A DNA stretch of 64,000 nucleotides from Paenibacillus lignilyticus (GTDB lineage Bacteria > Bacillota > Bacilli > Paenibacillales > Paenibacillaceae). Of this stretch, positions 34,451-44,023 are shown piece by piece. Location: the NCBI RefSeq assembly GCF_017942085.1, contig NZ_JAGKSP010000001.1, forward strand, positions 124,001 through 188,000. The letters are read 5' to 3'. Positions within the stretch are counted from its first letter, which is position 1, and the number at the start of each line of letters is the position of its first letter. Position numbers and translations under genes: made by a program. Below the pieces are notes generated by a model, which was not told the DNA's origin, did not search any database, and saw only the letters and a list, made by a program, of their open reading frames with translations.

Positions 34451-35344
34451 TTATCCATCATCGTTCTCATACCAAGGATTTAAGTGAACCAATACTTCAT
34501 CCACCTCCGGATGTGCGTCCATCAATTTCTTCTTGATGGTTCTGATAATATCATGACCTTCTTGTATGGTAAGGGTCCCGAGGACCGCGACTCTGGCATC
34601 GACCAAAACATAATGGCCGTGTTCCCTCGCACGCAGCCGATCAATGCGTTTCACTTCGGGAACTTCGCGCAAATGCTCCGTTATATCCTCGATTTTTTCC
34701 GGGCTTAGACTCTTGTCCATCAGAACGTCGGCCGTCTCGCGCGCCATATCAACCCCGAGCTTCAATACTAGGAGCGATACGATAACCCCTGCGGCGGGAT
34801 CACCGTAGCTGAGCCAGCCAATATCCATTTTTTCGCCCAACCAGCCAAGACCGATCCCGACCGTTGCTGCCAGGGAGGCGTAGACATCTGCAAGGTGGTC
34901 GTACGCGGTAGCGAGCATCGCTTTGCTCTTCGATTCCTTCCCGATGCGCATCGTGTACATATATAGAATTTGCTTGGCGATCAAGGAAACGACGGCAGCT
35001 GCAAGCGCGATGAGATGCGCTTTCGTCGGCGGCTCGAAGAACGTGAGAACGGCATGATACCCCATATATAAAGCTGCTGCAATTAAGATAAAAGCAACGA
35101 TTCCCGCTCCAAGCACCTCAGCCTTGCCATGTCCGTAAGGATGATCCTCATCCGGCGGCTTGCCTGACACTCGCATGGAGCTGTACGCTGTCGCAGTGGC
35201 GATAACGTCGCCTGCATTGTGAATACCGTCCGCAATGAGAACCTGACTCTGAAACAAAATACCGACAATGAGCTTGATTCCGGTCAGAAGCACATTGCTG
35301 ATCAGAGAGATCCACATCGCGACGATCGATGCTTTGCTTTCCAT
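34451..35344 (-). CDS. Cation diffusion facilitator exporter
   Basis: 297 residues from the ATG at 35344 (GAGGGACAC just upstream). Six membrane helices with the CDF metal-site signature IADGIHNAGD and DEDHPYGHGKAE, a second site in AYDHLADVYASL, and a C-terminal cytoplasmic domain (EVPEVKRIDRLRAREHGHYVLVDARVAV). It exports divalent metal such as zinc, manganese or iron in exchange for protons. Monocistronic; the metal cannot be read reliably from sequence. Confidence 0.9.
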   Translation of the reverse strand: MESKASIVAMWISLISNVLLTGIKLIVGILFQSQVLIADGIHNAGDVIATATAYSSMRVSGKPPDEDHPYGHGKAEVLGAGIVAFILIAAALYMGYHAVLTFFEPPTKAHLIALAAAVVSLIAKQILYMYTMRIGKESKSKAMLATAYDHLADVYASLAATVGIGLGWLGEKMDIGWLSYGDPAAGVIVSLLVLKLGVDMARETADVLMDKSLSPEKIEDITEHLREVPEVKRIDRLRAREHGHYVLVDARVAVLGTLTIQEGHDIIRTIKKKLMDAHPEVDEVLVHLNPWYENDDG

Positions 35345-35434
35345 GTGTCCCTCTTCATTCCCCTCTTCTGCCATAGTTCATAATAATGGAGATATTACAC
35401 TTTATGACATTCAAACGCAAGGTACGGAAGCGCA

Positions 35435-35471
35435 AAACAGGCTCTTCCGGCAAAGTCGGAAAAGCCTGTTT
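35435..35471. terminator. Terminator of the third PhyH-family gene
   Basis: AAACAGGCTCTTCCG and CGGAAAAGCCTGTTT arms (35435-35449, 35457-35471). The run of T suits either strand. Confidence 0.8.
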
Positions 35472-35483
35472 TTAAGGAGTTGG

Positions 35484-36335
35484 CTATGACCGGGTTGCGG
35501 CTGCTTTCGCTTGTCTCGCGAGCTCGGGCAAATGCGCTTGATTCTCTTGAATCTGACGCAGATGGCGCAGCCGCTCGCTGCTTGCGTTACGCAGCACGGC
35601 TTCGCCATGGAGCTCCTCCACCCAATAAGGGGCAAAGGTACTCACATACTCATGCAGCTCGGCCATATGCTCTTCGGTGTAATGTCTGGAGAAATTAATC
35701 AACAGCACGCGTCGATTATTTCCTCCGCCAAAAGCAGCATGCTTCATATAGTTATTGAAGACAAGCAAGTCCCCCGGTCTAATATCGAGCGGCACGGCCG
35801 GCAAGTCCGCGCGGTCAATGCCCCACTGTGCCTGCATATCAGCCGCATGAATTTGCTCTTTGAGAATTTCGGTAAACTGATCCCCGATATAATGGCTGCC
35901 CGGGATGACGCGCAGCGCACCGGTTTCTTTCGTTACCGGATCTAAGTAGAAGGACACGTTAAGGCTCTTAAGATTCCCCGGCCACTGCTTATCCATCGAA
36001 GTGTCAGAATGCCAGCCGGTGTCTCCGACATATTTATTGCCTGCACTCGTTAAATAATTGTAGTCATCGCCGAGCAGCGCGGAACAAATCGCGTGTATGC
36101 GCGGATCATCCAATAACGAAGCCAGCTTCTCACTGTGGCCGAGAAAAGCAACGATCGTGGATGTTTTCTTGAACGTATGCGGCTTCCCGTCGAAGTTGCC
36201 CCCATGTTTCGTAAATACGGCGTCAAACTCTTCCGTAATCTCCATGATGCGGTCTTGCATCAACCCCCGAAACACCAAATACCCGAACGTGTCGAAGAAT
36301 GCTTTCTGCTGGCTTGTCACTTTGAAATCCCGCAT
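35484..36335 (-). CDS. PhyH-family dioxygenase, third copy
   Basis: 283 residues from the ATG at 36335; GGGAG lies 14 nt upstream, slightly far, so the start is less sure. Fe(II) ligands are visible in GWHSDTS and the distal His in NNYMKHAAFGG, with the 2-oxoglutarate Arg in NRRVLLINFSR. DPVTKETGALRVIPGSHYIGD is the usual family loop. A single-gene unit. Substrate unknown. Confidence 0.85.
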   Translation of the reverse strand: MRDFKVTSQQKAFFDTFGYLVFRGLMQDRIMEITEEFDAVFTKHGGNFDGKPHTFKKTSTIVAFLGHSEKLASLLDDPRIHAICSALLGDDYNYLTSAGNKYVGDTGWHSDTSMDKQWPGNLKSLNVSFYLDPVTKETGALRVIPGSHYIGDQFTEILKEQIHAADMQAQWGIDRADLPAVPLDIRPGDLLVFNNYMKHAAFGGGNNRRVLLINFSRHYTEEHMAELHEYVSTFAPYWVEELHGEAVLRNASSERLRHLRQIQENQAHLPELARQAKAAATRS

Positions 36336-36483
36336 AATCGCTATGCACACTCCCGCCAAAGAAATGAGAATCGACTTCTTGCAAAAAGATTCATTGTCTA
36401 TTCTCAACCTATTTCGACTCCTACAAGAGTATTCCTGCAGCTAGTCTATGCCGGGTTGATTGCGTTAGGCGTAAGGTGCCGGC

Positions 36484-37764
36484 TTACCGATGAACCAACT
36501 GTTCTCGGCGCGGCCCAACGGAGACCGTCGACACCCGAACGCCAATCGAAGCTTCGACAAATAGAACGTACTCCCGCGCTTCAAGCGGCAGCTCTTCAAA
36601 GGTTCTCGCCTCTGAAATATCGCACTTCCAGCCGGGCAGCGAGGTTAAGACCGGTGTCGCATGTTCAAGCTGCGACGTAACGGGAAAACGCTCCGTCTTC
36701 GATCCATCTGCCAGCAAATAACCGGTACAGACCGGAATTTGTTCCAGGTAGCCGAGCACGTCGAGGTTGGTTAGTGCAACTTCGGTTGCACCCTGCACCA
36801 TACAGCCATATCTGGTCGCAACGGCGTCGAACCAGCCTACTCGTCTCGGTCTCCCCGTAGTCGCGCCAAACTCACCTGCGTCGCCGCCGCGCAACCGAAG
36901 CTCCTGTGCTATTTCGCCGCTTAACTCAGCTACAAACGGTCCGGCACCTACGCAGCTGGAGTAAGCTTTAGTAACCGCAATGACATGGCCAATGGCATAA
37001 GGCGGAATTCCGGCCCCTACAGCCGCAAATCCGGATAAAGTCGAAGAGGAAGTCGAGTAAGGATAAATGCCGTGATCGGGATCGCGGAGGGCGCCAAGCT
37101 GGCCTTCAACCAGAATGGACTCGCCTCTCATCCATGCTTCATGCAGCAGACTTGTCGTGTCCGCCAAGTAAGGACGAAGCTGTTCCCCATACGCCACGAG
37201 CTCCGAGATATAATCGTCAGCGCTCACAGGGCTTTCCCCATACAAGTGCTGCAGCGTCACGTTCTTCGCTGCGAGCATCTGATCCAAGCGTCGATACAGA
37301 CGCTCTTTATCGAACAGCTCCGACGCTTGAATACCCAGCTTCGCATATTTATCCGCATAGAAGGGTGCGATTCCGCGTTTGGTCGACCCAAAGCTGCGCT
37401 CGGCAAGCCGATCTTCCTCCAGCTCATCAAAGCGAACATGGATAGGCACCACAACCTGCGCACGCTCCGAAACGACCACCTTCGGTTTCGGCACGCCGCG
37501 AGCTTGCAGCTCTTCGATTTCTCGCAGCAGCATCCTCACGTCAACAGCCGTACCCGGACCAATCACATTCGTTACATTGGGATAAAATACCCCGGAGGGC
37601 AGCATGTGTAATGCGAACTTCCCATAGTTGTTAATGATCGTATGACCTGCGTTGCTGCCTCCTTGAAACCGCACGACATAAGAAGACTGTGCAGCTAATA
37701 CATCCGTCAGCTTTCCTTTGCCTTCATCTCCCCAATTCGCGCCTACAATGGCCGTTACCGTCAT
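36484..37764 (-). CDS. purA: Divergent adenylosuccinate synthetase paralogue
   Basis: 426 residues, full length. The catalytic WGDEGKGK and GGSNAGHT (His) motifs and the L-loop TTGRPRRVGWFD are intact. Several otherwise conserved spots differ: GIAPFYADK for GIGPxYxDK, GQLGALRDPDHG for GAQGxxLDxDxG, and GPFVAEL for GPFPTEL. It should still join IMP-like and aspartate-like substrates using a nucleotide, but may not be the housekeeping purA. It is divergent from a LysR gene with a palindromic operator between them, which is unlike normal purA control. Purine salvage under special conditions or a specialised nucleotide pathway are both possible. Confidence 0.82.
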   Translation of the reverse strand: MTVTAIVGANWGDEGKGKLTDVLAAQSSYVVRFQGGSNAGHTIINNYGKFALHMLPSGVFYPNVTNVIGPGTAVDVRMLLREIEELQARGVPKPKVVVSERAQVVVPIHVRFDELEEDRLAERSFGSTKRGIAPFYADKYAKLGIQASELFDKERLYRRLDQMLAAKNVTLQHLYGESPVSADDYISELVAYGEQLRPYLADTTSLLHEAWMRGESILVEGQLGALRDPDHGIYPYSTSSSTLSGFAAVGAGIPPYAIGHVIAVTKAYSSCVGAGPFVAELSGEIAQELRLRGGDAGEFGATTGRPRRVGWFDAVATRYGCMVQGATEVALTNLDVLGYLEQIPVCTGYLLADGSKTERFPVTSQLEHATPVLTSLPGWKCDISEARTFEELPLEAREYVLFVEASIGVRVSTVSVGPRREQLVHR

Positions 37765-37806
37765 AAAGCCACGCCTCCCAATTGTTGTTCCTTCCTTGCT
37801 AATTTG

Positions 37807-37812
37807 ATTATA
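37807..37812 (-). promoter_or_regulatory. Probable -10 box of the purA paralogue
   Basis: TATAAT on the minus strand, about 43 nt before the start. The -35 element is not clear, as expected for a promoter that needs an activator. Confidence 0.45.
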
Positions 37813-37837
37813 ATGAAACTATCGACATCAAAATAAT

Positions 37838-37854
37838 TGATATTGCTAATATCA
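37838..37854. promoter_or_regulatory. LysR-type operator
   Basis: TGATATTGCTAATATCA is a perfect 7-bp inverted repeat with a 3-nt centre and fits the T-N11-A LysR box. It lies between the divergent lysR and purA-like genes, upstream of the purA -10. Confidence 0.65.
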
Positions 37855-37870
37855 GATATTAGGAGAACTA

Positions 37871-38758
37871 ATGACGATTAATTCAGAATGGTATCGCAGC
37901 TTCTATTGGACAGCCAAGACAGGCAGTCTGTCGCGCGCCGCGGAAAAGCTGCATATTACGCAGCCCGCAGTCAGCCATATTTTAAAACAGCTGGAAGGCG
38001 CACTGGGCGGACAGCTCTTCTTCCGCTCTGCTAAAGGCGTTGTATTGACAGCGGAGGGCGAAGTGTTATTTCGTTATATCGAGCAGGCGTTCAGCTTCAT
38101 TGAATCCGGCGAGAAACGGATCGCGGAGATGCATAACCTGGAGAGCGGAGAAATACGAATCGGGGCGAGCGATACGTTATGCAAGCATTACTTAATGCCT
38201 TATTTGGAGCAGTTTCATCAACAATATCCCCAGATACGCATCCATGTCACCAATCGGACGACTCCGGAAACGATTGGGCTGTTAACCGATGGCAAGATCG
38301 ATTTCGGCATTATTAATCTACCGGCAGGCAACGCCAAAATCGACATTAAGCGAAGCCTTCCTCAGCAGGATTGTTTGGTAGGCAGCAAGAAATACGCGGA
38401 TTTAGCAGGCTCGGGGCCGCTGGATGCACAGGAGATGCATCGGTATCCGTTGTTAATGTTAGAGCCCGGCGGCAGCACCAGACACCACCTCAGCGAATGG
38501 GCGGCTGCGCAAGGCATCCGGCTGCAGCCGGAGCTTGAGCTTGGCAGTATTGACCTGCTCTTGCAATTCGCGATCCGAGGGTTCGGACTTGCCTTCGTCA
38601 TCCGCAACTATATCGAGCATGAATTGGCCGCAGGCGAGCTGGTGGAAATCCCGCTCCAGCCACCGCTTCCGGAGCGATATATCGGAATCGCTACCTTGCG
38701 AGGCGTTCCGCTGTCGGCAGCCTCCAACCGATTTCTGTCGATGCTGCCTTTAACCTGA
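37871..38758 (+). CDS. LysR-family transcriptional regulator
   Basis: 295 residues. The N-terminal winged helix (SLSRAAEKLHITQPAVSHILKQLEGALGGQLFFR, about 17-50) is followed by the two-lobed effector domain (IRIGASDTLCKHYLMPYLEQFHQQYPQIRIHV onward). RBS AGGAG is 7 nt before the ATG. It is divergent from the PurA-like gene, which is its likely target along with itself. Effector unknown. Confidence 0.92.
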   Translation: MTINSEWYRSFYWTAKTGSLSRAAEKLHITQPAVSHILKQLEGALGGQLFFRSAKGVVLTAEGEVLFRYIEQAFSFIESGEKRIAEMHNLESGEIRIGASDTLCKHYLMPYLEQFHQQYPQIRIHVTNRTTPETIGLLTDGKIDFGIINLPAGNAKIDIKRSLPQQDCLVGSKKYADLAGSGPLDAQEMHRYPLLMLEPGGSTRHHLSEWAAAQGIRLQPELELGSIDLLLQFAIRGFGLAFVIRNYIEHELAAGELVEIPLQPPLPERYIGIATLRGVPLSAASNRFLSMLPLT

Positions 38759-38763
38759 AAAAA

Positions 38764-38807
38764 AATCCACCTAGCGGCATCTAGCACGGTGCCGTTGCAG
38801 GTGGATT
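38764..38807. terminator. Bidirectional terminator
   Basis: AATCCACCT (38764-38772) and AGGTGGATT (38799-38807) enclose an inner GC-rich hairpin between the convergent lysR and DUF1284 genes. Confidence 0.75.
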
Positions 38808-39232
38808 CATTTTGGCGGAAGCGGTGGAAGCCACTCCCCTTGTTTTATGATCCGAACGCCTGCTTCGCAGACGCCGTAGCTCCGCCACTGGCAGGTGTAA
38901 CACAACGTATGTATATCTTCAGGGACTACGTTCGTCCTTACCCGTTCAATAACGTCTGACCAGAGCAGCTCCATACCATAATCAAACCCGAGTTTTTGTA
39001 AGATCCGCTCATCATGCTGCGCTACGGAAACATGATGGCAGTGCGGCTCCACATCGGATGGAAAACACGCGCATAAATCATCAGGACCTCTGACAATGGT
39101 AATCCGAGACGCCGGCTCATCTCGCAGTTTGTTGTATACAATCGTCATATTCGCAGAGAAGTCCGCAGAATACCCCATGCCCCGAAAACCTAATAAACAT
39201 AATAAATGATGCCCACGCAATTGAATCGTCAT
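38807..39232 (-). CDS. DUF1284 protein
   Basis: 141 residues from the ATG at 39232 (GGTGGGAG upstream). It opens LRGHHLLCLLGFRGMGYS and is cysteine-rich (DDLCACFP, HTLCYTCQWRSYGVCEAGVR), the DUF1284 pattern, suggesting an iron-sulfur or zinc site. Function unknown. It follows the acetyltransferase gene by about 20 nt and is probably co-transcribed. Confidence 0.85.
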   Translation of the reverse strand: MTIQLRGHHLLCLLGFRGMGYSADFSANMTIVYNKLRDEPASRITIVRGPDDLCACFPSDVEPHCHHVSVAQHDERILQKLGFDYGMELLWSDVIERVRTNVVPEDIHTLCYTCQWRSYGVCEAGVRIIKQGEWLPPLPPK

Positions 39233-39253
39233 TAGCTCCCACCTCAACATAGC

Positions 39254-39994
39254 TTACCGTTTCTTCACTCGATACCAATAGGGATAACTCTCTCGATAAT
39301 TCAGCTTCCGATACAGCCGGTTCGCAGCTGCATTGCTTTGAACAACAAGCAAATACCCCTTCTCGGCGCCATTCTCTCTCGCCCAATGAAGCATATGACG
39401 AATCAGCTGCTCCCCATGTCCCCGATTGCGATGCGCTTCCGCCGTAACAATATCATACAACCCTATGTAACCTCGTTCTACTACGCCCAGTCCGCATGCG
39501 ACGGGCTCATCGTTTACCGCTAATGTGAAGTAACCTTGCTTCGGTTTCGTGCTTGTTATGATTTGAGCTGCAAGCTGCTTGTTTGTTCCTGTTATCCGAT
39601 TCATCTCGCACATCGTATCGAGCCACGATTCGCTCATCGCGTCTTCTATCTTCATGCCATGCAGCTCCGGTGCCGGCACGCCGGCTAAGCTTTCTATTAT
39701 CATAACACGGGATGGGTCTGCGATGGCATACCCGCGCTGATCCAGGGTTTGATCCAGATCCGGAGGAGCGAAAGGCGTGATTTTGAAAATCGTATCCAGG
39801 TCCGCTTCGTTATACATCGCTTCGCATGCTGCAAATCGTTCTTCTAAATGATGATCGTTGGCGGAGTATAGCGCGCTCACGGAATTGGACCGTTTCGTAT
39901 AACCCGCAGCAAACCGGAGCACCCATCCGTCATAAACGACCGTCTGCAGGGACGGCCATGCGTTCAGCGTCAATTCTTCTAGCATTTTATCCAT
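39254..39994 (-). CDS. GNAT-family N-acetyltransferase
   Basis: 246 residues. The C-terminal half is a clear GNAT domain (CGLGVVERGYIGLYDIVTAEAHRNRGHGEQLIRHMLHWA) with the acetyl-CoA loop RNRGHG and closing SNAAANRLYRKLNYRE. The N-terminal half (AWPSLQTVVYDGWVLRFAAGYTKRSNSV) is the extra domain seen in two-domain acetyltransferases. Substrate unknown. Confidence 0.88.
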   Translation of the reverse strand: MDKMLEELTLNAWPSLQTVVYDGWVLRFAAGYTKRSNSVSALYSANDHHLEERFAACEAMYNEADLDTIFKITPFAPPDLDQTLDQRGYAIADPSRVMIIESLAGVPAPELHGMKIEDAMSESWLDTMCEMNRITGTNKQLAAQIITSTKPKQGYFTLAVNDEPVACGLGVVERGYIGLYDIVTAEAHRNRGHGEQLIRHMLHWARENGAEKGYLLVVQSNAAANRLYRKLNYRESYPYWYRVKKR

Positions 39995-40133
39995 AGGTCA
40001 GCAAGCCCCTCTCATTAGAAATTAAGTATAAATATACATACTATTGTTTAATTATTCAACACTTCTTTACTTCATCCTACACTAAAAAAATGTTAAAATG
40101 AGACAAGCATCCACTAAGAAAGGCGGAGAACAA

Positions 40134-40913
40134 ATGGCACAACTGATCGCGCCAGCTACATATACTCCCTTCGAGAATGAAGAAGAGCAAATACAGAAAT
40201 TGAAAGAATGGGGCCTTCTCTCCGAGAAAGCTTCCAAATCAAAAACGTTTATCTACAAAAACAACGGCGTTCATACCGTTTGTTCTATTGTCGGTTACGT
40301 CGATAAAATGACAGCCGTCTTAGAGCTTGATGACAAACAGCACTGCATTCACCCTTCCTACTTGAAGGAAATGCAAACGGCAAGCTTCGGACAAAGACAA
40401 GCGGCAGCGACTGAGGACGAAGCCGGTGAAACGGAAGATGCAGCAGCCGTCAGCGCTCAGACGGTCGAAGCAGAGTCGGCAGAACCGTTAGAAGCGATTT
40501 CGGCAACGGTCGCCGCCGCCTCGGCAATTGAAGAGCCGGCTGTCGATGCGTCAACCGCGAAGCCTGAAGAGAAGCCTGCCAAGAAAGCGAAGAAAGAGAA
40601 AGCGCCGAAGCTGGAACTGCCTGAAGAGAAGGTGAAGATGAGAGCAACGGTCAAGGAGTTCACCACCGTTCCGAACAACTTCTCCGATACGGATGATGAG
40701 GTGGTCATCTATGAGGAAGTATCCGTTGAAGAGCCGGCTCTGGAACTTGGCGCAGCTTGGTCGAGTCACAGCAATACGCTGAAGAAGCTGGAACTGGCCA
40801 TCGGGGATACGATCACGTTCGAATGTAAAATCGTGGCCAAGAAATTAACGAAACATCCCGTTGCCTACAAGATTAACAATCCCGGTAAAATTCAAAAGGA
40901 ACAATCCCAATAA
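40134..40913 (+). CDS. Hypothetical protein with acidic/basic linker
   Basis: 259 residues from the ATG at 40134 (GGCGGAG upstream). An N-terminal ordered part (about 1-85, TPFENEEEQIQKLKEWGLLSE) is followed by an Ala/Glu-rich and Lys-rich low-complexity linker (about 90-165) and a small C-terminal domain (ALELGAAWSSHSNTLKKLELAIGDTITFECKIVAKKL). No signal peptide. I recognise no family. It ends at a strong terminator. Confidence 0.75.
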   Translation: MAQLIAPATYTPFENEEEQIQKLKEWGLLSEKASKSKTFIYKNNGVHTVCSIVGYVDKMTAVLELDDKQHCIHPSYLKEMQTASFGQRQAAATEDEAGETEDAAAVSAQTVEAESAEPLEAISATVAAASAIEEPAVDASTAKPEEKPAKKAKKEKAPKLELPEEKVKMRATVKEFTTVPNNFSDTDDEVVIYEEVSVEEPALELGAAWSSHSNTLKKLELAIGDTITFECKIVAKKLTKHPVAYKINNPGKIQKEQSQ

Positions 40914-40937
40914 GCTCGATTCACCCTTCGAATGTTC

Positions 40938-40970
40938 AGAGAAGCCATGTCATATGGCTTCTCTTTTTTA
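40938..40970 (+). terminator. Terminator of the linker-protein gene
   Basis: 11-bp arms (40938-40948 and 40954-40964) then T6. Confidence 0.9.
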
Positions 40971-41117
40971 GGTTTCACAGCTTTTTCGACCTTTTTCATG
41001 CTTTATCTTATGAAAATGCAGCTGCAAGGAAATACTACTACCTACGAAGGATAACCATTTTGCAAGTCCGTAAGTCGATGCTTTCCGATCGGTCAGAGAA
41101 AGGAGCTCCTCCAACCT

Positions 41118-42956
41118 ATGCAATCGAACTATGATCCCGTAACCGGAGAAAATCTTTCAGGCCCCGCTTCAAGCCCGGGCTCAGCTTCTGCCGTAAAACG
41201 CAAGCTGCACCCGAGCGTAGATTTGCAATTTGATCGCACATGGCTTCATCAATTGCAAGAACGCGTCGACCGTAACGGTCCTTGGGACGAGTGGACGATG
41301 TACCAATTGGCTATTGAAGCCGAACAATCGAAGCTGGTTGAGAGCTTCGATGATTTGCAATGCTTGCGCAGCCTCCCTTCCTTCGAGCCGATGCCGCATC
41401 AAATCAGCACAGCTCGCAAAGTGCTGCATGAAATGAGCGGCCGCGCCATCCTCGCCGATGAGGTCGGTCTAGGCAAAACAATCGAAGCCGGCTTAGTGCT
41501 GAAAGAATATATGGTACGCGGGCTTGTGAAGCGCGCGCTCATTTTGGTTCCGGCCTCCCTTGTGCTGCAATGGGTGCGGGAGCTGAACACCAAGTTCGGC
41601 ATCTCTGCGGTTGCGCAGAAGAAGGATCACTCTTGGGCCTATGATGTCGTCGTCGCATCTATGGATACCGCGAAACGCGAGCCGCATCGCGAGAAGCTGC
41701 TCGGACAAGATTACGATATGATCATCATCGACGAGGCACACAAGCTGAAGAACAAGAAAACAACCAACTATCAATTCGTGAACCTGCTGCGTAAGAAGTA
41801 CTGCCTCCTGCTTACTGCGACGCCGGTTCAGAATGATCTGGACGAGCTGTATAACTTAATTACCCTGCTTAAGCCGGGACAATTAGGCGGTCAGAGCGAG
41901 TTTGCCGCCAACTTCGTCGTGGACAAGCGGTTGCCGAAGAACGAGGAGCAGCTGCATGAAGCGTTATCCTCCGTCATGATTCGGAATCGCCGCGGAGACG
42001 GCGGCATCCAATTCACGAAACGAATCGTGAAGAACATCCCGCTTTCGCTCTCTGCGGAGGAGCAAGCCTTATATGATGCGGTAACCAAATTCGTGCGCGA
42101 TCGCGTCGATGAGAGCCAAGGCGATTGGTCCAGCCTCCTCTCCCTCGTTACGCTGCAACGAGAGGTTTGCAGCAGCCGCGATGCCGTGTTCCTTACGCTC
42201 GTCAATATGTTCAAGAAGACGGCTGAAGACTCTCCGCTGCGCCCGAAAATTTGGGAGCTGGTTGAGGTCATCCGCGGCATCAACGCCAACACCAAAGCAG
42301 AGAAAACGATGGAGCTCGTACGCGAGATGAACGATAAAGTGATCATATTCACGGAGTACCGGGCTACGCAGGAATATCTGCTTCAATATTTCCGCTCCAA
42401 TAATATGGTCGCCGTCCCCTACCGAGGCGGGATGAACCGCGGCAAGAAAGATTGGATGATGGATCTGTTCCGCGGACGCGCGCAGGTGCTGATCGCAACG
42501 GAGGCCGGCGGTGAAGGCATCAACCTGCAGTTCTGCCACCATATGATCAATTTCGATCTGCCTTGGAACCCTATGCGGGTCGAACAGCGGATCGGCCGTG
42601 TTCATCGACTCGGGCAAACGAGCGACGTACGCATCTATAACCTTTGTACGATCGGTACAATTGAAGAACATATCGTCAGTTTGCTGCATGAGAAAATCAA
42701 TCTGTTCGAGCTCGTAATCGGAGAGCTGGATCATATTCTGGAGCGGTTCGAGAAGAGCGAAACGCTGGAACAGCGGCTTGCCCGTTTAATGCTGGAATCC
42801 GGCGGCAACCAAGATAAACTCCGCATGCAGATCGACGAGCTTGGCAATTCACTTAGCCGTATTCGGGACGAAGTTGAATTGGAAGAGCCCATGGATATGG
42901 GGGCGATTAATGCCGTCATGAACGCCGTAGGACAGACGATTGAGGTGAGACCATGA
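41118..42956 (+). CDS. yqhH: SNF2-family ATPase/helicase YqhH-like
   Basis: 612 residues with a two-lobed SF2 motor: motif I DEVGLGKTIEAG (near 115), motif II DEAH in IIIDEAHKLKN, motif III LLLTATPVQND, motif V EGINLQFCHHMI and motif VI EQRIGRVHRLGQ. Such enzymes move along double-stranded DNA or strip proteins from it. The YqhH assignment is supported by the yqhG partner overlapping its stop (ATGA). The substrate is unknown. Confidence 0.9.
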   Translation: MQSNYDPVTGENLSGPASSPGSASAVKRKLHPSVDLQFDRTWLHQLQERVDRNGPWDEWTMYQLAIEAEQSKLVESFDDLQCLRSLPSFEPMPHQISTARKVLHEMSGRAILADEVGLGKTIEAGLVLKEYMVRGLVKRALILVPASLVLQWVRELNTKFGISAVAQKKDHSWAYDVVVASMDTAKREPHREKLLGQDYDMIIIDEAHKLKNKKTTNYQFVNLLRKKYCLLLTATPVQNDLDELYNLITLLKPGQLGGQSEFAANFVVDKRLPKNEEQLHEALSSVMIRNRRGDGGIQFTKRIVKNIPLSLSAEEQALYDAVTKFVRDRVDESQGDWSSLLSLVTLQREVCSSRDAVFLTLVNMFKKTAEDSPLRPKIWELVEVIRGINANTKAEKTMELVREMNDKVIIFTEYRATQEYLLQYFRSNNMVAVPYRGGMNRGKKDWMMDLFRGRAQVLIATEAGGEGINLQFCHHMINFDLPWNPMRVEQRIGRVHRLGQTSDVRIYNLCTIGTIEEHIVSLLHEKINLFELVIGELDHILERFEKSETLEQRLARLMLESGGNQDKLRMQIDELGNSLSRIRDEVELEEPMDMGAINAVMNAVGQTIEVRP

Positions 42957-43891
42957 ACGAACGTCAAATCCATAAGTTTATTCAACGCTATCTGGAGACG
43001 ACCAACTGTCAAATTATCGAGAAATCGCCGGCCCATTTTCAAGTCAAACTGTCGCCTCGCGCTGATCGTGATCTGACAAATCGGCCATACTACTGGAGCT
43101 TCGTCGACCGCACAGGCGCCGATCCGGAAACGATGTCCATGCTGTTCGTTACCGATAAGCAGAAATATGAGCAGGCGCAGGCAGCGGTACCGCCTCCTCC
43201 TGCCCCCAATGCCGCGAACGCTGCGGCAGATGCGGCATTAAGCCGCTCCTTCGGCCATATTCATGGCACGCTGAATACGAATATCCGCGTTCCGCGCGAG
43301 GATTTGTACTATGGCTCCCGCCGGCTGAATCAGCTTTTCGAGTCTGCTCGCAGCGGCGGAAGCTACCTCTGTTTGTTTCAAGAACCGGAGAAACGAAGCG
43401 CCCACCCGCTTCACTCCACTGCTTACAGCGCGTGGCTTGGGGTTAATATGAAAGTAGAGTTCGCCTGCGACATGAAACGCGAGGAAATCCATTCCTTCGG
43501 CGTTTCGCTTGCGACGGGACAATGCATCGAGCAATTTCATGATCGGCTGCTGACACATCGCATGACCCCTAAGCTGCCGCCTAACGTGCATACGGCCAAA
43601 AACGCGCTTTCTCTGAATAAGGCGGCTACCATTGCAGAACAAACCTTGGAGCGTAAGCTTCGAAGCTACGACTACTCTTGGGCACAAGCAGCAGCTGAAC
43701 GATTAGCTGATGAGCTGTCGACCATCAAACATTATTACGAGCCTCTTCTGGCTTCGGCCGAAGAGGAGAATAAGCAGCTTATCACGGAACAGTTCGAACG
43801 CAGGCAAGAAGAAATCCGCTGGCAATATGAGCCTCGCGTCACGGCTTCTGCCATTAACTGCGGTATTTTCTATCTTCAGGGCATTGGCTAA
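42953..43891 (+). CDS. yqhG: YqhG-family protein
   Basis: 312 residues, overlapping the helicase stop by 4 nt, so translation is coupled. FIQRYLETTNCQIIEKSPAHFQVKLSPRADRDLTNRPYYWSFVDRTG is the YqhG hallmark. It has no enzyme motif and a helical C-terminal region. Function unknown; the conserved pairing in Bacillales suggests it works with the helicase. Termination signals were not seen before the next gene. Confidence 0.88.
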   Translation: MNERQIHKFIQRYLETTNCQIIEKSPAHFQVKLSPRADRDLTNRPYYWSFVDRTGADPETMSMLFVTDKQKYEQAQAAVPPPPAPNAANAAADAALSRSFGHIHGTLNTNIRVPREDLYYGSRRLNQLFESARSGGSYLCLFQEPEKRSAHPLHSTAYSAWLGVNMKVEFACDMKREEIHSFGVSLATGQCIEQFHDRLLTHRMTPKLPPNVHTAKNALSLNKAATIAEQTLERKLRSYDYSWAQAAAERLADELSTIKHYYEPLLASAEEENKQLITEQFERRQEEIRWQYEPRVTASAINCGIFYLQGIG

Positions 43892-44023
43892 CAAGATCTC
43901 TCTTTATCCGGCAAAAATAGAACGGAGCTTGTCCCAATCCCCTGACACGTTCCTACATCCTTTTCAACTGCAGGAAGGTACAATGACGGTGAATCGGCTT
44001 TCCCATTCTACAGGAAGCAGCAG

